Assembly (NCBI GenBank): GCA_021030915.1
Contig: JAGEMR010000101.1
Coordinates: 1 to 64,000 of the forward strand
DNA length: 64,000 nucleotides
Direction: 5' to 3'
Source of the DNA: Astrothelium macrocarpum
Lineage: Eukaryota > Ascomycota > Dothideomycetes > Trypetheliales > Trypetheliaceae
Within the stretch, counting starts at the first letter, position 1, and each line of letters opens with the position of its first letter. A program made the position numbers and the translations under genes. This document shows, one piece after another, positions 1 through 10,922 of this stretch. The notes beneath the pieces were generated by a model. That model was not told the DNA's origin. It saw only the letters and a list, made by a program, of their open reading frames with translations, and ran no database searches.

Positions 1-1930
1 TAGATTAGTCAGCTAGATCCCCACATAGGCCTGAGCGCTAGGCCTGAAAGGGAGTAGGAGAAAAATCAAATCAAATCAAATTATTACTTGATTGTTATGA
101 CTAACGCGGAGCTCCCGGCTTTCACCTTTGGTTTCAAGAGCGTTATGCGTAAACAATCTGAGAATCTTACAACGTATAATTACTTATCATAGAGACTGCT
201 TAAGACGCAGAGATGGGCGCAAATAGTCTTATTCAGGGAACAAGGCTACGAGGCTCAGAGCTATGAAGCATCAATGGCCTTAGCACCCGTATAAGAGAGG
301 CGCAGTGCTTGCATCCATGCAAGAGAAGTGCCCTCCCCGCAGATCCACACACTTCGCACATGCTTAAGGCTAAGGGGTCTGTAAGTATGGTATTCTCTAT
401 GTCCTGACAGGATTCATGTCTCTTACTCAGTCCATCCGGCTAAAAATGACAGTAGCCTTTTATGTTACCTTAATCGGCACATTCCCATTCGCCTTCATAA
501 TGATGTTTTCCTGTCTTCTCGATAGCAACATTGATCCTCTATCATCCCTACTCTCTCCACAGAGGCGAACTGAGCATGACCTAATATTCGTTGTTCAACC
601 ACTCAAATGGTCGGTGAAATCTACTGATTGGTAGAATCCAAGCTCCCGTGTCTCGCTAGTCCGGTTCCATCTGTAGGTCAATAGCTTTCGGTATCGTAAC
701 TTTGAAGAGACTGCTCCCGAGTAACAACTTCATTGAGCAACTGCTTTTCCAATCTGAAATACTGGTCACTGGGACCGCACATGTGAGAGGGACGGATCCC
801 GCTGGCCCAGCAACCAAATTGCTACAGTCAATCAACATGGGAATCTCGGAGGTTGCCGGCGAGCGATACCATCACCACAAGTTATTATTAAACGTAGAAA
901 CTCCACTTACGAGGCAATATTTCCAATACTCTGGAACTCTAAAGGTCCTTAAATTCTCAAAATATTGCTTTTTGTAGTGTTTTACGTGCCTCTCGACTCA
1001 GCAGGTATAGTAGCCGTGGGCCAAATCAATCTGGACAATCCCCGATCTCGCAACAGCCTCTTCTAAATTGGCCTCCATCAGTCATAGCTGAGCAGCTGGG
1101 TGTCGAAAAACATCAGGGCATTGAAATGGGAAAAATAGCTTTCACTACAGCTCCATTGCAAAGCCACGTCATAATAAGCTCGGCTAGCCGCACGGTCAAT
1201 GTGTAACCGTAGGGGCCGGTAAACGGGACCAAGTCAGCTTGAGTCATGCCTGAGCCGGCCTGAGAGGAGGCTGAGCAGTCGAATCATAGATTAAGCCGAG
1301 TTTGAGCCGGCGACTTCGATTGTCCCTTTTCGCCTCGGATCGTCATTGGGGAATTCACTCATCCAACCGTCGTCTGGAGGAGTTTGGTGTTGTTGCTCTC
1401 ATATGTATCTCCAATCCAGTAAGTTTCTTATCACACGCTAACTTCGGCGAATATGTTGTGTCGATGAAGTTGAAGGTAAGTGTCGAGGAGGTGTTCAATA
1501 CCTTGTAGGCAATTTTTCTGAAATGGAGAAGTGGCGAGAGGAGCTCCAGCTCAATGCTCCATAATTCGAAGTATTTGTATCGCACGGGTCGCAGCGGTCT
1601 AGCTCGGGTATAGCACATAGTTGCACCGCCACAACGCATGTTTATTTACCAATCGCCCAGGTCTGAAAAGCGGAAAAGAAACGGTGTGAGTCTACCTGAT
1701 TTCAGAAACTGTGAAGATTTAGAGCTCACGAGAAAGAAAGCCCCTTCTAAGATAGCTTACCTGCCTTTCAGCCTTAGACGTCATAGGCGAGAATTAAAGC
1801 CTCATTCTGCATTGCACTATCAATCCAACCAGGAAGATGACATTTGTGTTGACTGGGTCGAGTTGTCGGTGGCGTTTTGTTTTTTTCCCCCCTTTTTTCC
1901 CCGGTATCAGAAGCTCAGGCCTCAGGGGTA
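1..1930. other. intergenic, no supported gene
   Basis: No open frame here has a recognisable domain or convincing codon usage. The stretch holds scattered short frames, a poly-T/poly-C run near 1878-1900, and at about 1238-1320 a GC-rich sequence rich in CTGAGCC words that resembles the one at about 4780-4890 on the far side of the pogo element. Confidence 0.5.
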
Positions 1931-1976
1931 GGAGTAAGCACGGGCATGTGCACACCCACGAACGTGCACACCCCCC
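1931..1976 (+). repeat. left terminal inverted repeat of pogo element
   Basis: 46 bp beginning GGAGTAAGCACGGGC, with an internal repeated GTGCACACC word that could serve as a transposase-binding site. It pairs with 4041-4086, differing only at repeat positions 17 and 34, both transitions. Confidence 0.92.
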
Positions 1977-2021
1977 TCACTGAATTTCTATCGAACTTCA
2001 AAAATCAATAACTCCATTAGT

Positions 2022-3927
2022 ATGGAGCCAATTGAGCTCGCTCTTGAAGATTTGAAATCACAAGAATTTCCCAATTTTAAATCTACCGCTATTAAATATG
2101 GAGTAGATCGTACTAGGCTGGGGCGGCAGTTCAAAGGCCAGATAATATCCAAGCAGGAATATTGGGAAATACGCAGTCATCTTAATAATGAGCAGACCAA
2201 AATGCTTATAATTGAAATCAATAGACTCTCTGTCTTTGACACTTCTCCTATTCCTGTAATGGTGCGAGTATTTGCCTTTAATCTTACAGGAAAACTATCT
2301 GAAGAGAATTGGACTGTTCGATGGAGTAAAAGTCACAGTAATGAGGTTAAATCTGTATATCTAGCAGATTTTGATCTAGCCCGAAAAAAGGCAGATTCAT
2401 TAATAAAATTAAAGAAATACTTTGATCTAATAAATAGCCTATCCCTTTTTATATATAATTCTAATTATATATTAGATTGTTCAAAAAATCGACCAATACA
2501 ATATTCTTATTTTCAATCAATATAATACCGATGAGAAAGATTTTCTTCAGAACTGTTGTAAAAAGATAAAATATATTATTTCGATTAAAATATTATAATA
2601 AGATCGAATTAAAGGCGTTTTACAATCTGGAGGTAAAAAATGAATTATTCTTGTTATTTATATCTACGCTGATGGAAGTTATATTGATTCCGCTATTATC
2701 TTTCAAAATTCTGACAATCTCCAAATTTCATGATTTCAGGATTTTGATATTAAAAAATATCATTATTATTTTGCAAATACATTATCTGATTTTATAAATA
2801 AGGATCTTGTTTTTAATTGATTAATTAATGTATTTGATAAAACCACATAAAAGAAGGCCCGAAACGGAAAAAATTGAAAGTTTATATGATTTGACGGCCA
2901 TAATAGTCATGTAAATCTCCGTTTTTTTAATTGATATATTGAAAATCGGATTCTAATTATTGTATTTTCATTTTATTCAATCCATTGATTGCAGCCTTTA
3001 GATGTGAGCCTTTTCAGCCCGCTAACAATCTACTATTTACAACAATTAAAACACTGGTTAGAGATTATTGAAGGCTCTTTCCAAAATGGCCAACACGACT
3101 TCTTTGGTCTCTTTTGGCCTGCATTCCAACAGACTTTTATAAAATACAATATTGAATCCGGATGGAGAAAGATTGGATTAGCCCCTTTTGCCCCTGAAGC
3201 CGTCTTATTTCAGCTCGCCCCAGTTAGTAGGCCTACAATCAGCAGTTCGAAGATCTCAAATAATCTTTCTGCATCAGATTGGAGGAAAATGAGGCGGCTT
3301 CTCAAATAACAAGAGCAATCAATCATTCAGAATCTTAATCAGAAGCTACAGTAAGGATTTGAGCGGATTAGCGCGGAAAACGTCATATTAAAACACCGCC
3401 TTGAATAAATGGAAGAGAAAGTGGTTATTCAATCAAAGAGAGCTCCTCGAGATAAGCCTCTCTTTGAAAAACTCCGAACTGAAGGCAATCAGAAAGCCTT
3501 TTTTGCCTCTCCTTCTAAGATAATTAGGGCATTCGAGCTGCAGGCCCAGAAGGAAGCAGCCACAGAGGCAGAAATTAAGTAAAGACAAGATAAGGTAATA
3601 GAGAAAGTACTTAAAAAGCAGCAGAAACAACAAAAAGTGCAAATATACAAAGATGCGAGAGAAAGAAAACGACTCCAGAGGCTTGCAGATGAGACTAATA
3701 AAAGCGCTTTAAGAGAGAAGGCAAAGCAAAAGAGAGCAGTCTAGAAACAGTTCTTATTAGAAATTAAAAAAAGAAAGAAAAGACAGTCTAATGAGAAAAA
3801 AGCAGTTAGTCAGTCAAAAACAGCCGTTATTACTGTGGAAGCTGATTCTGAGGTGGAAGTAGTGAAATTCAGACAAACTCGCGCCGGGCGCAACACCAAA
3901 TCAACCACACATTTTGCTTACAATTAA
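2022..3927 (+). pseudogene. pogo-type transposase pseudogene (DDE_1 superfamily)
   Basis: The first 168 codons (2022-2525) are open and look like the N-terminal helix-turn-helix of pogo/CENP-B-type transposases: a psq-like start followed by a segment with WTVRWSKSH. The middle (2526-2988) is AT-rich and broken, but FDGHNSHV followed by an NRIL-like segment, usual for the DDE catalytic domain, can still be read. From about 2985 the conserved LQPLDVSLFSPL block is clear. A basic, lysine-rich tail then runs in one frame to the TAA at 3925, interrupted by stops at 3307, 3352, 3406, 3580 and 3742. All five are TAA or TAG, as expected from CAA/CAG hit by C-to-T. At least one frame change lies between 2525 and 2989. 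It cannot encode an active enzyme. Confidence 0.87.
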
Positions 3928-4040
3928 AACTGCAGAAATCTTTTACATAAATCTCATATAGAATATAATCAAATTTGATGCAATGATATAAAGAATTGGT
4001 GGAGTTATTAATCGCTAAAGTTAGAAGGCTGGATAAGATG

Positions 4041-4086
4041 GGGGGGTGTGCATGTTCGTGGGTGTGCACGTGCCCGTGCTTACTCC
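4041..4086 (-). repeat. right terminal inverted repeat of pogo element
   Basis: Reverse complement of 1931-1976 with two transition differences. It ends at 4086 and is followed by TA (4087-4088). Confidence 0.92.
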
Positions 4087-4341
4087 TACTCGGGTACGCT
4101 TAAAATCATAGGGCTAGCTAACCTAAAACCCAAGATAGCTTACTGGCCATGGGATTTTGTTCACAAATTTTCCAATGCACACAAGGGTACGAGGCTTGGT
4201 ATGCGATCCATCAGTTTCGGCATCAAACATTCCCCGGAACACCTGGGCCTATAGCTGTACGCTGTATAACTGCCATGGGGGCGGCTGGAACAGCCAACGA
4301 GATCATTTCGTTTTATAATACAAAGTTCAGCAACAAGAATG

Positions 4342-4450
4342 GTCCTGGGACGGAAGTAATCCTGGGACAAAGCGCCCTCGGATGAGATGTCCTGGGATAG
4401 AAGTAGTCCTGGGATGAGGCTTCTTAGGACTGTAGTGGTCTTGGGAATAA
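4342..4450 (+). repeat. degenerate TCCTGGGA tandem repeats
   Basis: The word TCCTGGGA recurs four times between about 4343 and 4418 with weaker TTAGGACT/TCTTGGGA versions after it. Most units carry GAAGTA or GATGAGG spacers, giving an irregular 15-30 nt spacing. Confidence 0.55.
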
Positions 4451-4790
4451 TGATGCAGGTGGGGAACGAGCTCGAGCCTGGATAAGATCCCATGTTCAGG
4501 CCTCCCTTTTTTTTTTCTCTGAATAGATGCACTGGGACAAGTGTGCTGATGGTATGGAAGTAGTCCTAGTGCAAGGGTGCTTGGTTGTCTGATCTTAGGA
4601 TATTGACTTAGCGGGAAAGAGATAATTATGTGATGATCCTCGTACACGTGTGTTCCTAAAACAAAGTCCATATAATAAGAACGACTGCTTCGTAAGTTCG
4701 GAGGTCTATAAGAGGGATTGCATAGTTTCTAAGCGGACTCGACCACGCCCTGAGGAGTGCCTGAGAAATGTCCGAACCAGCTTGAGCAGT

Positions 4791-4840
4791 ACCTGAGCCA
4801 TCCTGAGCCATCCTGAGCCATCCTGAGCCATCCTGGGCCA
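4791..4840 (+). repeat. 10-bp tandem repeat (TCCTGAGCCA), 5 units
   Basis: Five consecutive 10-nt units. The first begins with A instead of T and the last has GGG for GAG; the others are identical. Confidence 0.9.
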
Positions 4841-5022
4841 GCCCAAAAGGAGGCTGACGACCAGAGCAGGAATTGAGCTGAAGTTGAGCCGGTGGCTTAA
4901 ATCATCCTTTATAGCCCAATGTAGGACTAACCTATCTAAGTAATGAGCGTGGTCGTTTTCACCTGAGGAAACAGAAGATGACAGGAGCAGCAAATAACTC
5001 ACTCACAAGACCCATCCACCAT

Positions 5023-7917
5023 TCACATCTTCAACTCCGCCATCCTCCCTTCCAACCTTTCCCACCCTGCACTCCCCTCCCAACTCTCTCTTCCCTTCGC
5101 CATCACCCCCCTCACCGCACTCCTCGCCTTGAATCTCCAATCTTTCGCCACCACTTCCTCTCCAGCCCCCAGCCCCTCCGTCCTCTCCCTCGGTCCCAAG
5201 CTCTCATACGAATCGCACAACTCCACCGTCGCATCCACAACTTCTTCCCATTGCTCCTCGCTCCTAAACTCCCCTCCAGCCGGTGCACTCACCACGCGCC
5301 ACGCCTTCTCCTGGGCCTCGAGCGCCGCACCGGGCTTGTTGCGCCACAGCGCGAGCCTAGCGACAAGCTGCCACAGGCGTCGGGACGACGTGATGAGCGG
5401 GACGACCTGATTATCAACGAGCTCGATCACAAGACGCGCGAGCCCCGGTTTAGTGGGATCGTAAGCGTCGGACGAGCGAGCCACGTGGCTGATGAGAAGA
5501 TCGAGGATGTCAACGTCGACGGCTTTTTCGCCAATGGAAGGGGAGCGCAAGGTGATGACGCGGTGCATGCCGTGGACAATGTCGGCGTAGGAGGGCGGGG
5601 AGAGGGAGGCGGAGATGGTGATGACATTTTCCCAGATCATGTGGGAGTCGTGTTTGAGCGTTGCGGCGCGCTTGAGGGCACGTAGGGCGTCTTGCTTGTT
5701 GCGTTGTGGATCCGTGGATGGTTTTGTAACTTCGTCGTCGTCATCAGTAGTTGTCTGTTTGACATCTTCCGTGTGATCATTGCTCTTGTGAAGAAGAGCT
5801 GCAGCAAGATTTGTCCATGCCTCGGCATCAGTATCGTCCAGCTGAATTGTTCGCGTGAATGAATTTGCGGCACGTTCGTATTGGGCAAGTTGTAGCAGAG
5901 CACATCCGAGCGCAAACCAGGAAGAGTGGTTCAGCTGATTAACCTTTAAAGCTTTATTGTACGCGAGTGCGGCTTTTGCATAGTCTTTTGCAGTAAAGTA
6001 GAATTTTCCAAGGGAGCGTTGAGCACGCGCATACCGTTCGTGTGAGACTTCCCAAGCCTTCTCATACATTGCGGGATCGTGATCTATGTCTCCAAGTATA
6101 CAGTACAAGCGTGGCGCATCAGTTGGAGGAGGGTCCCTAGCAGGGCCCGTCCAGTCCTCGTTCTCGGGCTCCTTTTGTTCCAGTTGAGCGGAAGAACCGG
6201 AGTCGGGATCATTAAACGCGCGGAATAGTTGTTTTCGAATAATGCTCCTAGCTTTGTCTTCCTTCTCAGTCGCTGCCCAACACAGAGCAACTTCAGCCCA
6301 CATTTCGAGACGCCCGTAAATTTCGAGGGCAGTCTTGAGTCCACCCAGACTCGCCCATTTTGCTGCCAGTTCCGCTTCAAGCTCCCATCGAAAGGGTGTA
6401 CATAGCTGGAAAACATATCTCAATCTTTCTGCTATCGGAGCGTTTTCGCTTTCGCTTGGTCGTGGCAAGAATGTTGTTGAATCGGAGACATATTCTGACT
6501 TTTGGTCATTGTGGTGCTTTTTTGTTGTCTCGGCAATGACTTGGTCGACGAGAGCTTGCATTTGGAGTAAACCTCTTTCTATTGTTCTAGACTTGTATCC
6601 TTCAATGCGGCTTCGAACTAACAATGCCTGAGTATACACTTGCCAATTCGAGCTACCTCCTTCCAGTGCACGAACGGCATATGGAAGAGTTTCTTCTCGC
6701 GTCAATCCATCTGCAGGCGACGTGTTTGTAATCGAAGAGGCCAATGACAGCAGTATAATGGAATCGACGGGATCTAGTTTCGGCTGCGCTGACGGGTCGA
6801 GAGCAGCTAGACTGGGAAGCAAGCTGGATTGCTCTACAACGTCTGGCTCCGCGTTCTTGGTGAAGGAGATCGATTCCAAAAGAGTATCATCGTTCAGATC
6901 TAGAGCTTGAGGTCCAAAATTTTGGCCGAGTCTTTCGTCCTCTTTTGAGTGATTCGTTCCGTTTGATGTACCAGGTAGACCGTGTCCCGTAATAGCAGTG
7001 CTGGTCCCCACATCATGCTGGGAATCAGCACTTCGAGCTAGGACTACGAGTTGACTCAAGTCCCTTTCCTGATACTTGGTTCTTTTGCCCAAGCGGCCGG
7101 TAAGTGCGTATTCGAATCCAGTTTCTCGCGTAGCTGTATTCAGGTCTTCTCTCGCTCTTTTATCCAGTCCATAGTATGTGTGTATTGTAGCTCTCTCAAG
7201 CAAATACTCGACTTGTATACTTCTGGCAGTATCTTCAGATTTAGGATCCAGGATTTTTCCATCTAGGAGCTCAAGGTCAGAGTAGATTGAGCTCTGAAGT
7301 GTAGCAGAGATCTCCGAAAGAAGACGTTGATGCAGGAAATCCACTCTCAACTTTGCCCATCTCGCAGCTCTAATGCTTTTCAGGATTGGTGGGCATGCAA
7401 ATATCGTTTCGGCCAAACATAGAAGCTCGACGTTTGGTGTCAGTCTGTAAGCAGCGATTCCGTCCTCACTAAGTGAATGGATCAACGTTTGTTGGTCACA
7501 TGAATGACCTACTTGCAAGCCTAGCTGAGATGGTGAATACTCGGCAAGGGGCGGCCCAGTAACGTTTGATTGCAAAAACGTATAAAGAGCGGCCAGACCA
7601 AGCATGAAAAAGAAATGCTGTTGCTTTGCCGGATTGTCATCCTGATTGCTAGAGACACTACTGAGGTCACGTTTTCCAAGCAGCCTTCCCAGGCGGTGAA
7701 ATATTTTATCGCTCCAGATTGCATTGAGTTTCAAGGCATCATCCCCGTTGGACTCCTGTCCATCTGGATTGAATAATTGCTGTGAGAGCGAACAAGTAAA
7801 CACATCACTAAACCTTCCGTTACTGCTTGAGCCAAATTTTTCGAGATATGATTCGCAGTATTCTCTGAGTTCATCAGGCAAGGTTGCACGAAAATACTGT
7901 ACCAGCGTCTCATCCAT
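5023..7917 (-). CDS. TPR protein, TTC27/Emw1 family
   Basis: A single-exon gene of 964 aa. The ATG at 7915-7917 is chosen because the longest frame starts two codons earlier at a TTG. The C-terminal half carries tetratricopeptide repeats: consecutive TPR units at about residues 630-735 (ARAQRSLGKFYF, SWFALGCALLQLA and DAEAWTNLAAALL segments), preceded by an RLYCILGDI-type segment with YEKAWEVS, the hallmark of human TTC27, yeast Emw1 and the S. pombe orthologue. The family is essential in yeast and is linked to cell-wall integrity; its biochemical role is poorly defined. Length matches the family (about 840-970 aa). An acidic threonine/aspartate-rich insert between TPRs (about residues 737-753) looks lineage-specific. 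A 235-aa frame on the other strand (4978-5685) is a shadow. Confidence 0.88.
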   Translation of the reverse strand: MDETLVQYFRATLPDELREYCESYLEKFGSSSNGRFSDVFTCSLSQQLFNPDGQESNGDDALKLNAIWSDKIFHRLGRLLGKRDLSSVSSNQDDNPAKQQHFFFMLGLAALYTFLQSNVTGPPLAEYSPSQLGLQVGHSCDQQTLIHSLSEDGIAAYRLTPNVELLCLAETIFACPPILKSIRAARWAKLRVDFLHQRLLSEISATLQSSIYSDLELLDGKILDPKSEDTARSIQVEYLLERATIHTYYGLDKRAREDLNTATRETGFEYALTGRLGKRTKYQERDLSQLVVLARSADSQHDVGTSTAITGHGLPGTSNGTNHSKEDERLGQNFGPQALDLNDDTLLESISFTKNAEPDVVEQSSLLPSLAALDPSAQPKLDPVDSIILLSLASSITNTSPADGLTREETLPYAVRALEGGSSNWQVYTQALLVRSRIEGYKSRTIERGLLQMQALVDQVIAETTKKHHNDQKSEYVSDSTTFLPRPSESENAPIAERLRYVFQLCTPFRWELEAELAAKWASLGGLKTALEIYGRLEMWAEVALCWAATEKEDKARSIIRKQLFRAFNDPDSGSSAQLEQKEPENEDWTGPARDPPPTDAPRLYCILGDIDHDPAMYEKAWEVSHERYARAQRSLGKFYFTAKDYAKAALAYNKALKVNQLNHSSWFALGCALLQLAQYERAANSFTRTIQLDDTDAEAWTNLAAALLHKSNDHTEDVKQTTTDDDDEVTKPSTDPQRNKQDALRALKRAATLKHDSHMIWENVITISASLSPPSYADIVHGMHRVITLRSPSIGEKAVDVDILDLLISHVARSSDAYDPTKPGLARLVIELVDNQVVPLITSSRRLWQLVARLALWRNKPGAALEAQEKAWRVVSAPAGGEFRSEEQWEEVVDATVELCDSYESLGPRERTEGLGAGEEVVAKDWRFKARSAVRGVMAKGRESWEGSAGWERLEGRMAELKM

Positions 7918-8564
7918 ATTCAAGCGCGGCTAGATTGCAAGATGCAATTCAAATTTTTACCAGGAATCAAATTCCTCATCCATTTGCGATTCAAATGCGA
8001 GAAATTTGCTGATGTAAGCTGAGACGGAAAATCATCAAGAAAACGCGCGAATACGTTCTCGGAATTTATTGAGCGCACCAAACGTCGTATCAAAACCCTC
8101 CAAAATGCGAAATTCTGCCAAGTCTGTATTGACTATCTACCAGTATTTCGTCAGTTATCAAGTTGTCATGAGTACAGAGAAAGCGTCGGTCTACGGACTG
8201 ATTGAAATCACCAAGTACGGCAAGCGCAGACGACCAGTGTTGCAAATGGTAGAAATCATCAGATCAAAGAGGATTCTCAGAGCGAGGAAGCGAGCCGACT
8301 ATGAGATCTCGAACTCATGTGTAAGACCCTGAACCAGCACCATCACTACTGACAAAGTACGAGCATCTAAATATAGCTATAACAAAATGGCAGGACTTCG
8401 TTTATTCTACTTTATGCTCGCTTCATCTTTCTAATAGAGAAAAACAGCCCTAAGTACAGAATCGAACAGGGATATCAGCCAGAAGAAACAAACAACGCCA
8501 GGTCATAGAATCGTTACTACTAGTGATGCATACTTCCATTCAACGAGTCATATCAATAAACGGC
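7918..8564. other. intergenic between two minus-strand genes
   Basis: Contains the 5' flank of the TTC27-like gene and the 3' flank of the glycine-zipper gene. A 75-codon plus-strand frame from the ATG at 8105 has no recognisable features and is not called. Confidence 0.5.
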
Positions 8565-9650
8565 TTAATTTCTACGCCGTGTATACTCCGAATCTGATGA
8601 GCTGTCATCTGGAGAGTCCCTTCTCCCTCGGCTTCTAGAGCGGCGTCGCCTGTGCCCTTCCTGACTTCTATAACGATCATCGTCGTAGGGATCGTTGATT
8701 GGTGGTGGTGCTTCGCGACGATGATGTCCAGCAGGGCCGACATCAGAAGAGCCGTATTCAAAGTCATCTCGGTATTTAAGACGTTTCTGTCTGTCCCGTT
8801 CTCCTTCCTTCTTCTTCTGTTTCTCGTGATCTTTCTCCAGTAAAGCCGCGCCGAGCGCGCCAGCACCAATGCCGAGGATCGTGCCCAGAGCTCCTCCACC
8901 CATTTCATGTCCTACAAAAGCTCCTCCGGCACCACCGAGAAGACTGGCACCAAAACCTTTTTCTTTATCAGAGAGACCCTTCTTTTTCTTCTCTTTAACA
9001 ACAGCTTCGTCGCCACTTCCGTAGTCGGAGTCTTTAGAGCCTGGACGCCTGTGGTGCCGATGCTTATCACGACGTCTGTCTTCATGACTATCATAGCCAT
9101 CATCGTAACCTGTTGACAGTGGAGGAGGGTGGCCGCCATGCCCAGGCGGTGGGTATCCATACTGACCAGCACCTTGAGGAGGATATTGATATTGGGGTTG
9201 ATCATCCCATTCTGGCTCAGGTGGCTGATAAGGTGCTACTGCACTCTCGTAGCCTGGAGCAGGCGAATGCCGTGTTTCTGTCGAATAGGGTGGCTCTAGA
9301 GGGATCTGCTCGGCCTGGGCATATGGATCTTGAGCATAGTTCTGTGGAGGAGGTTGGGCGGGATAAGCAGAGGAAGGAGGATACTGAGCACGTGCTCCCG
9401 GCTATGGGAAAGGACATTAGCAAAGGCAAGGGCATGCAAGGATGTTATCGCGCACATCTTGGGGAGGATATTGGTTAGCTCCTCCGTACCGGTCGTAGCC
9501 GGAATCATGGTGCTTATGCTGTTTGGGTTGAGGTGCAGAGCCCACACCAGCATGGACCGAAGCAGGGCCCTGAGGAATCGGGCCGCTGTTTTGATATTCA
9601 GAAGGCGGAGGCGGATAATTCATGCCATAATAGTTTTGCTGTCCCGCCAT
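8565..9650 (-). CDS. proline/tyrosine-rich protein with glycine-zipper segment
   Basis: Two exons on the minus strand, 9456-9650 and 8565-9401, joined across a 54-nt intron (donor GTGCGC, TGCTAATG branch site, CATAG acceptor), giving 343 aa. The N-terminal half is low complexity (PP, QY, GQ-rich). A lysine-rich stretch with KEKKKKG is followed by a glycine-zipper segment (ASLLGGAGGAFVGHEMGGGA, then GTILGIGAGALGAALLE), the pattern of the Glycine zipper 2TM family. The C-terminus is an RS/RD-rich charged tail. Such fungal proteins are uncharacterised; membrane association through the glycine zipper is an inference. Frame closure across the intron is exact, which supports the model. Confidence 0.75.
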
Positions 9651-10922
9651 GGTGGAGATTTGATGAGAATAGTGCGCTGAAGAAAGTCCTGTCGGCCAAC
9701 TACAAGCAGAATGCACAGAGATGAATGATGTCACTGCACGTGGAGGCGGGGCGGAGGAGCGGAACCCTGGGAAATGCTATTTTTGGTGCGCCTACACACC
9801 TCTGGCTGGCGGCGATCAACTCTAATTTCCACAACACACTTCATTGGCCCCTTTACCACCTGGATTGGCGGGATGCATTGCAGCTCATCATTTGCTTGTC
9901 CGGTAACTGAACGATACATAGCATGATCCTGCCATGTCTCGGCTTGCATCGCGAACCCATACTGCGTGCCACATGAGTAGCGTTGCTCGTAATCTTTGCA
10001 ATATTCTAGCCGACGCGCACATTCCTTAATGGTTTGCAGCTTTGCATCAGTGCTTTTTGCATCAATTTCAAGAACGAGTTACTGTCTCTTTGTCTCAATA
10101 ACCGACTATCGAGCAAATCTCTTGTCTTACACATCATGCACGTCTCTATATGGGCAAAGGTTACCTTTGACACTATGATCACTCAACAATGAAGTGCGTG
10201 TGGTGTTAAAGTTGTGGCTGGCGTGACTAGAAATCCCTGTCAACGGAATCGGACGCAACCTTCTGAAACCGGGTGCTCGACCACCGCAGACTGCTTCGTT
10301 TTGCTACCCTGTTTGCGTTTTCCTCTCTCCGAGAACCATTGCGAAATCTTCAAAGTTCACAGCCAGCCCAACGCGCATCATGGTCGGAAATCTGAAACTT
10401 GGTAGCGACGCCATTATCGCACCGAAGCGAAGAGTTTCTTCGTCGTCTCACCGGAAAATTGCGTTCGCGTGGTTCTAATACTGGCTTGGGGTCCTTTTTT
10501 AGGACGGCTAGCGTCAGCATCGCCTACCAATCCTGGCATGGGTTCAACAAGGACCAAATGAAAGAACTCAAATAATAAGCGGCGGTTGGCCCTCAAGCCG
10601 ACCCTCATAACAAAGCTTGGTACAAAGATTTTCTTTCATCTTTTTCGGTGTTGGGTTCTGGCATTGTTTTCATTCTCATTATCTGCATTTGTGGCTTATG
10701 AAGAGCGTACACTAATAATTCACGTAAGTACAAGACGAAGGTTACCATCAAAATCCATCGTCACATTTCTCGAGCATCTGTAGTCACTCTCCTCCAAAAC
10801 CCTTTTCGGAGCAAGCAGGTCTTGCTAACACCATTTTCTTATCCTCATTTGATGTTCGTTACTGACCTGTGATTCATCTTCCTCAGCATCTCCTTTGATA
10901 TCCAACCGAATACTTCTTCAAC
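9651..10922. other. divergent intergenic region
   Basis: About 1.27 kb separating the 5' ends of the glycine-zipper gene (-) and the single-TM protein gene (+). It presumably holds both promoters. No supported gene; short frames on both strands lack protein character. Confidence 0.45.

Larger units (their letters stand above)
1931..4086 (+). mobile_element. pogo/Fot1-type DNA transposon, decayed
   Basis: A 2,156-bp element bounded by 46-bp inverted repeats (1931-1976 and 4041-4086) that match at 44 of 46 positions. Both mismatches are C/T-type transitions. Each end abuts a TA dinucleotide (1929-1930 and 4087-4088), the target duplication expected of Tc1/mariner/pogo elements. The interior carries a pogo-type transposase remnant on the plus strand and is strongly AT-rich in its middle (about 2400-2960). 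Stops explicable by C-to-T or G-to-A changes suggest RIP. The nearly identical ends imply a young insertion or one spared at its ends. Confidence 0.9.
4087..5022. other. intergenic, repeat-rich
   Basis: No supported gene. It holds two short tandem-repeat tracts (4342-4450 and 4791-4840) and the downstream flank of the TTC27-like gene. Minus-strand frames at 4161-4671 are by-products of the repeats. Confidence 0.5.

Noticed and set aside
4978..5685. 235-codon plus-strand frame
   Set aside because: Antisense to the TTC27-like gene, with composition expected from its complement; no domain.
8069..8332. Plus-strand frame of 75-87 codons
   Set aside because: The longest form starts at TTG, it has no family or exon context, and it lies between two minus-strand genes.
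9113..9478. 121-codon plus-strand frame
   Set aside because: Antisense to the glycine-zipper gene.
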